Positions 55,181 to 62,465 of a stretch of DNA of 64,000 nt are shown here, one piece after another. Position 1 is the first letter of the stretch; each line of letters opens with the position of its first letter. The DNA comes from Aequorivita sp. GTDB lineage: Bacteria > Bacteroidota > Bacteroidia > Flavobacteriales > Flavobacteriaceae. Both the position numbers and the translations under genes were made by a program. The notes under the pieces were generated by a model. It was not told where the DNA came from, did not search any database, and saw nothing but the letters and a program-made list of their open reading frames with translations. Location: positions 22,301-86,300 of the forward strand of contig JAUYGY010000042.1 in assembly GCA_030690315.1 (NCBI GenBank), written 5' to 3'.

Positions 55181-56153
55181 GATTTACAATTTCAATATTT
55201 TTGGATTTGGTAATATTTCCTTTATCATCGATGATGATGCACTCTACTTTGGGCAATTGGTTTATGCGGTCCAAGCCTGCTTCCTTTCCCATAACAAATA
55301 CGGAGGTTGCAAGGGCATCTGCCAGTTCCGCTTTGGGGGCGAATACCGTTACGCTTATAATTCCGCTGGAAGGATATCCTGTTTTGGGATCTATGATATG
55401 GGTGTATCGTTTTCCATTAAAAGTGACATACTTTTCATAATTACCGGAAGTTACTACCGCTCCATTTGTAATGGGTAAAATGGCAAAGACTTTGTTTTTG
55501 TCCATGGGGTTGGTGATGGCAACTTTCCATTCCTCTCCGTTGGGTTGTTTTCCCCAGGTATTCATATCGCCGGAGGCGTTTATTATTCCTGCAATTACTC
55601 CTTTTTCCATAAGAAGCGCTTTGGTTTTATCGGCGGCGTAACCTTTGCCAATTGCGCCAAAGCCAATTTTCATTCCTTCCAGTTTTAAGAAAATGGTACT
55701 GTTTTCTTTGTTGAGTTCAATATTGTGAAAGCCCACTTTTGAAACAGAGGCAGCAATTTCTTCCGGGGTTGGCATTGCGGTCATGCTACCATCAAATTTC
55801 CATATTTTGTCCAAGGAAGCATAACTGATATCAAAAGCACCATCGGTAAGTTTTGAAATTTCAATTGCGCGGGCTATTAGTTTGAAGAGTTCATCATCAA
55901 CCCTTACTGGTTTTATGCCTGCATTGCGTTTTATTTCGGAGGTTTGGGAAGCGGGATCCCAAGAGGAGATTAGTTTTTCTATTCTGCTAATTTCGGCGAT
56001 AGCGGTATCTATATACTGGTTTCCCGCTATGGAATCATTTGCGACTACGGTAATATCAAATCGGCTGCCCATCAACTTTACCGTCCGTTCAAAAGATTGC
56101 TGGGCAAAGGAAGCCACGGAAAAGAGGATTAGGAAGAGGGCAGAGACTTTCAA
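55173..56153 (-). CDS. apbE: FAD:protein FMN transferase
   Basis: A 326-residue secreted ApbE, which attaches FMN from FAD to a Thr/Ser of a partner protein in the periplasm. The signal peptide is ALFLILFSVASFAQ. Motifs are RIEKLISSWDPASQTSEIKRNAG, GAFDISYASLDKIWKF, MKIGFGAIGKGYAADKTKALL (FAD site), INASGDMNTWGKQPNGEEWKVAI, and RYTHIIDPKTGYPSSGI (metal-binding Asp-Pro region). The TTG start overlaps the thioredoxin stop by 4 bases, and the gene overlaps DUF4266 by 8 bases. No Nqr/Rnf or FMN-binding partner is nearby, so the target is presumably in this operon. Confidence 0.95.
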   Translation of the reverse strand: MKVSALFLILFSVASFAQQSFERTVKLMGSRFDITVVANDSIAGNQYIDTAIAEISRIEKLISSWDPASQTSEIKRNAGIKPVRVDDELFKLIARAIEISKLTDGAFDISYASLDKIWKFDGSMTAMPTPEEIAASVSKVGFHNIELNKENSTIFLKLEGMKIGFGAIGKGYAADKTKALLMEKGVIAGIINASGDMNTWGKQPNGEEWKVAITNPMDKNKVFAILPITNGAVVTSGNYEKYVTFNGKRYTHIIDPKTGYPSSGIISVTVFAPKAELADALATSVFVMGKEAGLDRINQLPKVECIIIDDKGNITKSKNIEIVNHD

Positions 56154-56593
56154 AATGATTTTATAAAGGCGTTTAATTCATTGGTGTATTCTTCTGGGGA
56201 GATGTTTTTATAGCCTGTTTCCCCAAGTACTTTTCCTTCCGAATCCAGCATAACCACAAAAGGGAAATAGCCATTCTTGTTATAGATTTCGGCAAGTTTT
56301 GCATTTGCCTGTGTTTGCATATCGGGGAGGGCATTCGCTTTTTTACGTGGAAAATCGGCCTGTAGCATTATAAAATGGTCCTTGGCATAGGTTTTAAAAT
56401 ATTCCGTACTCCATACTTCCCTATCCAATTTAATGCAGGGGGCGCACCAGTCCGAACCCTGAAAAACCAATATAATAGGTTTGTTCTCTAAGGCGGCCCG
56501 TTCCTTGGCAACAGCAAAATCTGTCTGCCAATCCTGCGCAACTGCAGTTGTTAAACTTAAAAGGGCAATTGCAACTATTATTAATTTGTACAT
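56150..56593 (-). CDS. Periplasmic thioredoxin-like protein (CAPC)
   Basis: From the ATG at 56593 the protein is 147 residues, with a signal peptide (IIVAIALLSLTTAVAQ). The redox motif is GSDWCAPCIKLDREVW, a thioredoxin-like CxxC with an APC arrangement found in thiol-disulfide interchange proteins. VMLDSEGKVLGETGY is the cis-Pro-side wording, though the cis-Pro itself is weakly defined. It leads the ApbE operon by a 4-base overlap. It may keep DUF4266 or another partner reduced. Confidence 0.88.
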   Translation of the reverse strand: MYKLIIVAIALLSLTTAVAQDWQTDFAVAKERAALENKPIILVFQGSDWCAPCIKLDREVWSTEYFKTYAKDHFIMLQADFPRKKANALPDMQTQANAKLAEIYNKNGYFPFVVMLDSEGKVLGETGYKNISPEEYTNELNAFIKSF

Positions 56594-56937
56594 CAGTTTT
56601 ATTTTATACATATAACGTTACGGCAATTCTATTCGTACTCTAGAAATTGGAATGGTAAACGCCGATAGATGAGTTGTGTATGCTAAAGTTAGAAAGTAGT
56701 TTTGCCATAAATTCTTTTTAAAAAAGCTAAACTTTGGTTTTAAGTGAAAATGGGTTGTTACCTTTTTATAAAATTTCTAGTTAGTTTAAAAGTGAACAAT
56801 GAATACAACAGCTTCATTGAATTTTACCCTACACAGCCTTCTATATTTCAAAATTAATTCCCTTCAGAAATATAAAAGATGATATTTATCAGGTTTGTAT
56901 GTGAGTTTGTGAGTATGTGAATATGTGAATTTGCTTT
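56594..56937. other. Gene-free region upstream of the thioredoxin operon
   Basis: AT-rich spacer upstream of the thioredoxin start. I see no TAnnTTTG at a normal distance, so the promoter is unclear. An 8-bp periodic run (GTGAGTTT, GTGAGTAT, GTGAATAT, GTGAATTT) lies at 56900-56935. Confidence 0.5.
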
Positions 56938-57069
56938 AGATTGTATGCTTTTCAAGCCGCCCGGAGTATCCAACAATCCAAACATCCAAACATCCAACTA
57001 TCCAACTATCCAATAATCCAGCAATCCAACAATCCAACAATCCAATCCCTCTTCGCTCTTCGCTTTTCG
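56938..57069. repeat. Compound dispersed repeat, copy 2
   Basis: Starts GATTGTATGCTTTTCAAGCC, then CCGGAGTATCCAACAATCC, then about ten 8-bp ATCCAA units, and ends with GCTCTTC/GCTTTTC heptamers directly before the dihydrouridine synthase stop at 57070. It shares its ordered parts with 51923-52013. Confidence 0.75.
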
Positions 57070-58029
57070 CTAGTTTGTAACTTCCATTTCGGCACGTATA
57101 ATTTGAGCCACCGCCTGTTTGTATTTTATGGGGTTAGTAGCTTTTTTTATGGCCTTGTATGTTTTCTGCGGATTTGATGTTGCTTGGGAAAAGAACTCCC
57201 AAAAGCCTAGCATCTTCATTTTAATGGGGGTGGGTCCCGACAAGTATTCGTCGTATTGCTGGTAGATTGTGTCGTGGAATTCCGAGAAAATAGCCCATCT
57301 GTTTTCGGGATATTCCGTTGTGTTGTTTTTGATCATGCTCGGCAAAAAAGGATCGGCAATTAAACCCCGCCCAATCATAAAATGATCAATGCTTGGAAAG
57401 CGCTTTTCAATTTCCCTAAAAGCAGCAACGCTGGTTATATCTCCATTGTAATACAATTTGTGCCTCGTCCTGCCGATGCACTTTTCAAAAGCATCCAAAT
57501 CTACCGGGCCTTTGTAAAGTTGTTTTCCTATTCGGGCATGAATAGCAATGTTCTTAAGCGGATAGTTGTCTAAAATAGGAAAGGCCTCCAGAATTTCTTC
57601 AGCATTTTCGTATCCCATTCTCATTTTCATCGAGACCAAAATATTCGTTTCGGTGTGGGCTCTATGCAAAATGGTATTGATTTTTGAAGGATTGCAAATT
57701 AAGCCAGAGCCCATTCCAGATTTTGCGACCATCGGGTAGGGGCAACCTAAATTCCAATTCAATTCCGTATAGCCTAAACTTTGCACGTATTTGGCAACAT
57801 AAATAAATTCGTCGGCATCGTTGGTAATTATTTGCGGAATCACCTCTAAGGTTGAATTGTTTTCCGGTAAAATATCGTTTTGATAGGATTGCTTAATGTT
57901 CAGCTTGCCATTGAGACGGATGTATGGGGAATAGAAGGTATCAATCCCCCCAAAATACTGATTGAAAGCATTACGAAACCTGAAATCAGTAAACCCCTGT
58001 AAAGGGGATGAAAGTAGGGTGGAAGCCAT
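57070..58029 (-). CDS. tRNA-dihydrouridine synthase
   Basis: A 319-residue FMN TIM-barrel enzyme that reduces uridines in tRNA D-loops. Motifs are LLSSPLQGFTDFRFRNAF, ELNWNLGCPYPMVAKSGMGSGLI with the catalytic Cys, SMKMRMGYENAEEILEAF, IHARIGKQLYKGPVD and MIGRGLIADPFLP. It belongs to the Dus family; subfamily (DusA/B/C) cannot be assigned by eye. The last codons precede a TAG followed by GCGAAAA-type heptamers. The -7 element is TATCTTTG at 58054-58047. Confidence 0.93.
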   Translation of the reverse strand: MASTLLSSPLQGFTDFRFRNAFNQYFGGIDTFYSPYIRLNGKLNIKQSYQNDILPENNSTLEVIPQIITNDADEFIYVAKYVQSLGYTELNWNLGCPYPMVAKSGMGSGLICNPSKINTILHRAHTETNILVSMKMRMGYENAEEILEAFPILDNYPLKNIAIHARIGKQLYKGPVDLDAFEKCIGRTRHKLYYNGDITSVAAFREIEKRFPSIDHFMIGRGLIADPFLPSMIKNNTTEYPENRWAIFSEFHDTIYQQYDEYLSGPTPIKMKMLGFWEFFSQATSNPQKTYKAIKKATNPIKYKQAVAQIIRAEMEVTN

Positions 58030-58046
58030 TTTATTGTTTAGTGGGG

Positions 58047-58054
58047 CAAAGATA
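58047..58054 (-). promoter_or_regulatory. Dihydrouridine synthase promoter -7 element
   Basis: TATCTTTG on the minus strand, 18 bases before the ATG. The surrounding 28 bases closely match the promoter of the HutD-like gene at 58842-58849. Confidence 0.5.
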
Positions 58055-58061
58055 GGGTAAT

Positions 58062-58239
58062 TGTGGGTAGTTAGTAGTTAGTAGTGAGTAGTGAGTAGTG
58101 AGAAGTTAGTATTGAGAAATGGGAAATGGGAAGTGGGAAATGGGAAGTGTGAAATGGAAAGTGGGTTGTGGGTTGTGGGTAGTGGGTTGTGAATCGTTAG
58201 TAGTTTTTGTGCTTTTCGCTCTTCGCTCTTCGCTTTTCG
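58062..58239. repeat. Long heptamer array between the HutD-like and Dus genes
   Basis: Phased 7-bp units fill the spacer: TTAGTAG twice, TGAGTAG twice, TGAGAAG, TTAGTAT, TGAGAAA, TGGGAAA, TGGGAAG, TGGGAAA, TGGGAAG, TGTGAAA, TGGAAAG, TGGGTTG twice, TGGGTAG, TGGGTTG, TGAATCG, TTAGTAG; then, nearer the HutD stop, GCTCTTC/GCTTTTC units. The word drifts gradually from TTAGTAG to TGGGTTG. Confidence 0.9.
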
Positions 58240-58818
58240 CTAATACATTTCCAAAACCACAAGCCCAAAATCCTTAGCGCTATGGATAGCAATTGAAGAA
58301 ACGCTGAGGTTCTCGATGACCAATAAGTTTCCGGTTTCCAGAATATAATTTACATCCATAAGCTGCAAATGGATAGTGCCGGAAGTGGCGTATAAGAATA
58401 AATTCTTGCAAGTCCCTTTAGCTTTGAGGGTATAACTGCTACTTGACCCCATAGCTATATAATATAACTCGCTTTGCTGATGACCTGTGCACATAACATT
58501 AAAATCGGTACAGGTGCCTATGGCGGTGGTTTTCCAATCCCCACTAAAATGATCTACCTCAAAAGGTTTCAGATGCTTGCTGTATTGGCCCTCATGGGTA
58601 ATGCTAATTTCTCCCTCCAAAAGCATAAGCTTGCGGTGTATTCCCGGCAAGGGCGTGAACGTAGATTCGGCAACTTCCACTTTAGCTGTACTAAGCCTTA
58701 ACTCAAAATTTCGCGCTGCATAAGTTGCGGTGGCAGGGAATATATAAAGTTGGGTACTGCTGCCGCCGGACCATTGTGTGGTTAGGAAATGCTGCGGGGA
58801 GAGGATTGCTATTTTCAA
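58240..58818 (-). CDS. HutD/Ves family cupin-like protein
   Basis: A 192-residue protein matching the HutD/Ves family of bicupin-like proteins: ILSPQHFLTTQWSGGSSTQLYIFPATATYAARNFELRLSTAKVEV, FTPLPGIHRKLMLLEGEISITHEGQYSKHLKPFEVDHFSGDWKTTAIG, VCTGHQQSELYYI. HutD genes often accompany histidine degradation, but no hut genes are here. The start codon is TTG at 58818. The sense strand after its TAG stop begins GCGAAAAGCGAAGAGCGAAG-type heptamers. Confidence 0.8.
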   Translation of the reverse strand: MKIAILSPQHFLTTQWSGGSSTQLYIFPATATYAARNFELRLSTAKVEVAESTFTPLPGIHRKLMLLEGEISITHEGQYSKHLKPFEVDHFSGDWKTTAIGTCTDFNVMCTGHQQSELYYIAMGSSSSYTLKAKGTCKNLFLYATSGTIHLQLMDVNYILETGNLLVIENLSVSSIAIHSAKDFGLVVLEMY

Positions 58819-58841
58819 GTGGTGAAGGGTGTTTGGTGGGG

Positions 58842-58849
58842 CAAAGATA
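58842..58849 (-). promoter_or_regulatory. HutD-like gene promoter -7 element
   Basis: TATCTTTG on the minus strand, about 24 bases before the TTG start. Flanking GTGGGG and GATAAT match the Dus promoter. Confidence 0.45.
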
Positions 58850-58956
58850 GGATAATTTGAAAATTAGCATTAAGCTTTTGGCTTTTGGCAATTTCACGCC
58901 AAACGAATCGAAGTTATAAAAGGAAGCTAATTCAATCACCATATTTCAAAGAACCA

Positions 58957-58964
58957 TACCTTTG
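58957..58964 (+). promoter_or_regulatory. -7 element directly before the radical SAM ATG
   Basis: TACCTTTG ends 4 bases before the ATG at 58969, so the transcript would be leaderless or nearly so. Confidence 0.45.
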
Positions 58965-58968
58965 CCCA

Positions 58969-60840
58969 ATGCAACCCAAAATCCTCTTCATAACGCCACC
59001 GTTTACGCAGCTAAACACTGCCTATCCGGCTACGGCCTATTTAAAGGGGTTTTTGGAAGAACACGACATTGCCGTGAAGCAATGCGATTTAAGTATAGAA
59101 CTTTTCACCGCCATTTTTACGGGCGATTTTCTTCGCGCTATGTTTCAGGAAGCACAGGATTTGAAGCACTATGATTATCCGGAAGTCCGTAAAATGAAAG
59201 CTTTATACATTGCGCGGGTTGATGTTGTTATTGCCTTTCTTCAAAAGCAGGATATTGAAACTGCACATAAAATTCTGGAACCCAATTTTTTACCGCGAGG
59301 CCATAGATTGTCCAAAGTAAATACTACTATTAAATGGGAAGCTGGGGACATTGGCATTATAGATAAGGCAAAACATTATGGAACCCTTTTTATTGAAGAA
59401 ATAGGCGATTTTATCCAAGCTAATGTAGATGAGTTTTTTGCTTTTACTAAGTATGCCGAGCAAATTGCCACTTCTGCCAGTAGTTTTAATGAAATTGATG
59501 AGTTTTTAAGTTTTCAGCCAACCCTCATCGAAGAGAAAATGCTGGATATTTTAATTGAAAACATTAAAAAGGAGCAACCCCTTTTGGTTTGCTTTACCAT
59601 TCCCTTTCCTGGGAATCTGTTTGCAGCTTTGCGTTGTGCGCAGTTTACCAAACAGTTTTTCCCTGATATTCATATTGCTTTTGGCGGAGGCTATTGCAAC
59701 ACGGAATTGCGCTCCCTTACAGATCCACGGATTTTTGAATTTGTGGACTTTATTTCCTTGGACAATGGAGAAGGGCCTTTGCTGAAAATGGTTAAATATC
59801 TGGAAGGGAAGGTTGGCAGGGATGAATTGGAACGGACGTATGTTTTGGAAAACGAACAGGTGGTTTATAGGAATAAAATTCCAAACGCCATTTACCATCA
59901 CAGAAACCTACCGGCGCCCAACTATTCTGAGTTGCCTTTTCATAAATATGTGTCTTTTTTAGATGTTGTAAACCCAATGCACCGAATGTGGACGGATGCC
60001 CGATGGAATAAAATGACCATTTCGCACGGCTGTTATTGGAAACAATGTTCGTTTTGTGATGTGAGCTTGGATTATATCGGGAATTATCAAAACACAACCG
60101 CCGATGATTTAGTTGATAAAATTGAAAAGATAGTTAAGGATACAGGCATTACAGGGTTTCATTTTGTTGATGAAGCCGCGCCGCCTAAAATGTTGCGGGC
60201 TTTATCTGTTGCGTTATTGGAAAGAAATGTAAAAATCACGTGGTGGACCAACATTCGTTTCGAAAAGACATTCAGTTTTGAGCTGTGTGAATTAATGGCA
60301 AAAGCGGGTTGTGTAGCTGTAACCGGTGGTTTGGAAGTTGCTTCGGATAGGTTGTTGTCCAAAATGAAAAAAGGGGTCGATATTGCCCAAGTGACCCGCG
60401 TTACCCACAATTTTTCTGTAAATAATATTATGGTACATGCCTATCTTATGTATGGATTTCCCACCCAAACAGAACAGGAAACTATTGATTCCCTAGAGGT
60501 GGTACGGCAATTGTTTCAACGGAATTGTATTCAGTCGGCGTATTGGCACCAGTTCACAACTACAATTCACAGCCCCATTGGTATGAATCCGCAGGATTTT
60601 GGAATAACTGTTGCAGGGCCCGTTTTTGAAGGTTTTGCCCAAAACGATTTATATCACGAAGATCCCCAAGGCGCCGATCATCCCAAATATAACAAGGGAT
60701 TGAACCTCGCACTGCACAATTATTTGAATGGAACTGGGTTTGATAAAAACCTTCAAACATGGTTCGAATTTCCAATTCCCCCAACCCTACACCCACCAGA
60801 CTTGATTGAAAGTTTTTTAATGGAAGCCGTAGGTTCTTAA
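58969..60840 (+). CDS. B12-binding-domain radical SAM protein
   Basis: From the ATG at 58969 the protein is 623 residues, starting MQPKILFITPPFTQLNTAYPATAYLKGFL, the usual cobalamin-binding-type N-terminus. Residues 350-370 carry SHGCYWKQCSFCD with cluster cysteines C355, C360 and C363, a C-x4-C-x2-C spacing rather than the classic C-x3-C-x2-C. GGLEVASDRLLSKMKKGVD and MYGFPTQTEQETIDSL follow, both typical of radical SAM cores. The reaction is unknown. A relic of a second copy is at 62202-62282. Confidence 0.88.
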   Translation: MQPKILFITPPFTQLNTAYPATAYLKGFLEEHDIAVKQCDLSIELFTAIFTGDFLRAMFQEAQDLKHYDYPEVRKMKALYIARVDVVIAFLQKQDIETAHKILEPNFLPRGHRLSKVNTTIKWEAGDIGIIDKAKHYGTLFIEEIGDFIQANVDEFFAFTKYAEQIATSASSFNEIDEFLSFQPTLIEEKMLDILIENIKKEQPLLVCFTIPFPGNLFAALRCAQFTKQFFPDIHIAFGGGYCNTELRSLTDPRIFEFVDFISLDNGEGPLLKMVKYLEGKVGRDELERTYVLENEQVVYRNKIPNAIYHHRNLPAPNYSELPFHKYVSFLDVVNPMHRMWTDARWNKMTISHGCYWKQCSFCDVSLDYIGNYQNTTADDLVDKIEKIVKDTGITGFHFVDEAAPPKMLRALSVALLERNVKITWWTNIRFEKTFSFELCELMAKAGCVAVTGGLEVASDRLLSKMKKGVDIAQVTRVTHNFSVNNIMVHAYLMYGFPTQTEQETIDSLEVVRQLFQRNCIQSAYWHQFTTTIHSPIGMNPQDFGITVAGPVFEGFAQNDLYHEDPQGADHPKYNKGLNLALHNYLNGTGFDKNLQTWFEFPIPPTLHPPDLIESFLMEAVGS

Positions 60841-61341
60841 TATTAGCATTATAATCTACAGCTTTGTATTTCTGACTACCATTATTCCCCGGCCTTCGAA
60901 AAGTAGCCTGCCCCGAGTAGCCTGTCCTGAGCGCAGTCGAAGGGGAGTCGAGGGGTAGAAAATTAATTTATTGGAGGAAAAAGCAAAAATCCTTCTTAGC
61001 AGATAGGATATTTGGAAGTACGTTGCATTCAATATCACGCAGCCAATCTAAGCAGTTACCAAGCTTTATTTTTGCGCCGGAAATAAAGAAATTTTCAGGA
61101 ATCTTTTCGTAAGCCTAGACCTTTTTGTTTAGCTCGCCACCATTAAATTTATTAAAGCGGAGCTCGTGAATCTCCTAAAGTCGATTTCTTTTTGCGGCAA
61201 TGGCAAAAAGAAAAAAGATTAACTAAAAACGATTTGTCAAGGTGTAGTTCCAATCATGATAACAAGTAGCCTCAAGAGATTGCCACGCTGCGCTCGCAAT
61301 GACGGCCCCGCTCGTGGGGATGAATTTTGAAATCAGAGCTA
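60841..61341. repeat. Gene-free region with REP-like palindromes
   Basis: Holds CCTTCGA/TCGAAGG inverted arms at about 60893-60941 (wording CCTGAGCGCAGTCGAAGG), a hairpin TTTCTTTTTGC (61185-61195)/GCAAAAAGAAA (61203-61213), and a dispersed repeat copy at 61242-61304. No coding frame is convincing. Confidence 0.6.
61242..61304. repeat. Dispersed 63-bp repeat, copy 1
   Basis: Begins GTGTAGTTC, contains ATCATGATAACAAGTAGC and GAGATTGCCACGC, ends TCGCAATGACG. The second copy at 62277-62338 differs at only a few positions. The two copies flank the outer-membrane protein gene as direct repeats. Confidence 0.8.
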
Positions 61342-62016
61342 TTAAAGCTTACAAAAAATCTTTATCCCCAAGGCAAAGTTGGGGGCGGTTTGGGTTCCTT
61401 CCCTGCGGGGGCCGATATCCAAAAAATATTCATTGTCATCCCATTCTTCGCTGACAACTACATTACTAAACTCATTGTCCCGCACCCGAACGCCGGCTCC
61501 AACGTAAAAATTCATCCCTACATGTTCCCCGAAGGGAATGATGACACCATATTTTATGTGGAGGCCATATTTTTTTCTGTGATAATCTGCACTTTCGTAA
61601 TCAATTATCATCTCATCCTGTTCTGTTTCGTATGAGTTATCCAGAAAAGTTTCGCTGTGATTGATATAAAAAACTTCGCCGGACAAATAATGGTTTACCC
61701 GACGGGTGGGGTTTAAGATGTGGTAAATTTCGGAACGTATTTCGTACAGTCTGTAATCATCTCCCGGACCTGTGCCATCATTTGAAATGGTTATTGCTTC
61801 ATTCCCATAGCCCACATCCAGCCCTATGCTCCAGGATTTGTTTAAAGATTGAATTAACCCTATTCTATATCGGGGATTGTAGGGATCAAAAGGAGTAAGG
61901 ATGTCAAACGTAACATATGTATTCCCGGCATTGGGAAATTTGGGTTCGGGTTTTTCTGTTTGGGAATATGATAGTAGGGGAATAAGAAATATAAGCAATA
62001 AGGAAACTCTTTTCAT
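61342..62016 (-). CDS. Putative outer-membrane beta-barrel protein
   Basis: A 224-residue protein with a signal peptide (RVSLLLIFLIPLLSYSQ) and a beta-rich, aromatic sequence (NTYVTFDILTPFDPYNPRYRIGLIQSLNKSWSIGLDVGYGN, YLSGEVFYINHSETFL, IPFGEHVGMNFYVGAGVRVRDNEF). It ends FALGIKIFCKL, where the terminal Leu differs from the usual terminal aromatic. The function is unknown. It is isolated between two copies of a dispersed repeat and two ends of a radical SAM gene, so it may have been inserted. Confidence 0.65.
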   Translation of the reverse strand: MKRVSLLLIFLIPLLSYSQTEKPEPKFPNAGNTYVTFDILTPFDPYNPRYRIGLIQSLNKSWSIGLDVGYGNEAITISNDGTGPGDDYRLYEIRSEIYHILNPTRRVNHYLSGEVFYINHSETFLDNSYETEQDEMIIDYESADYHRKKYGLHIKYGVIIPFGEHVGMNFYVGAGVRVRDNEFSNVVVSEEWDDNEYFLDIGPRREGTQTAPNFALGIKIFCKL

Positions 62017-62201
62017 TTTTATGGGGATTCTTTATTTGTAATTTTAAGTGGGCAAATATAGAAAACTCAAATTGGAATGGTACTTATTTTTTTTAAAAAA
62101 CTGAGGATTTATGGGGGAGAATAAGCGTTTTGAAATTAGCGATTTGGGATTGGGAATATTCTATTTCCCAAACTTTTTCCCCGCTCGTGCCGTTACAGCT
62201 T
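62017..62201. other. Gene-free stretch before the radical SAM relic
   Basis: About 185 bases of AT-rich sequence upstream of the outer-membrane gene start. No promoter with a clear -7 motif and no repeat is seen. The frame of the following relic can be followed only weakly into its last dozen bases. Confidence 0.4.
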
Positions 62202-62282
62202 TGGTTTGAGTTTCCGGTGGTTGCTACGAAGCATCCTTCGGATTTGATTGAGGGGTTTTTGATGGAAGCTGCCCAAGTGTAG
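62202..62282 (+). pseudogene. C-terminal relic of a radical SAM paralogue
   Basis: The frame ending at TAG 62280-62282 reads W-F-E-F-P, then T-x-H-P-x-D-L-I-E, then F-L-M-E-A, matching the end of the intact gene at 58969-60840 in 17 of 26 residues with no gaps. Upstream of 62202 the similarity fades. It is therefore a remnant of a second, diverged copy whose body is gone. Confidence 0.8.
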
Positions 62283-62338
62283 TTCTATCATGATAACAAG
62301 TAGCTTCATGAGATTGCCACGCTTCGCTCGCAAAGACG
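62277..62338. repeat. Dispersed 62-bp repeat, copy 2
   Basis: Begins GTGTAGTTC (overlapping the relic stop), contains ATCATGATAACAAGTAGC and GAGATTGCCACGC, ends CGCAAAGACG. Partner copy at 61242-61304. Confidence 0.8.
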
Positions 62339-62354
62339 TTACCCTCGCATTAGG

Positions 62355-62441
62355 CATTAGGCATTAGGAATTTGTGATTGGGCTCTTCGCTCTTCGCTCT
62401 TCGTTTTTCGCTTTTGACTCTTCGCTTTTCGCTATAACAGA
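62355..62441. repeat. Heptamer arrays GCATTAG and GCTCTTC
   Basis: GCATTAG three times then GAATTTG, and after a short gap GCTCTTC three times, GTTTTTC, GCTTTTG, ACTCTTC, GCTTTTC. In minus-strand sense (downstream of the DUF2130 gene) these read GCGAAAA/GAAGAGC-type units. Confidence 0.85.
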
Positions 62442-62465
62442 CTTGATTTAAGATTAAAACAAAAT

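Noticed and set aside
61185..61213. Intrinsic terminator for the radical SAM gene
   Set aside because: It is about 350 bases after the stop and lacks a T run on the plus strand; more likely part of a dispersed repeat.
62090..62282. Full second radical SAM gene
   Set aside because: Only the last 26 codons match; the upstream frame has no similarity or start.
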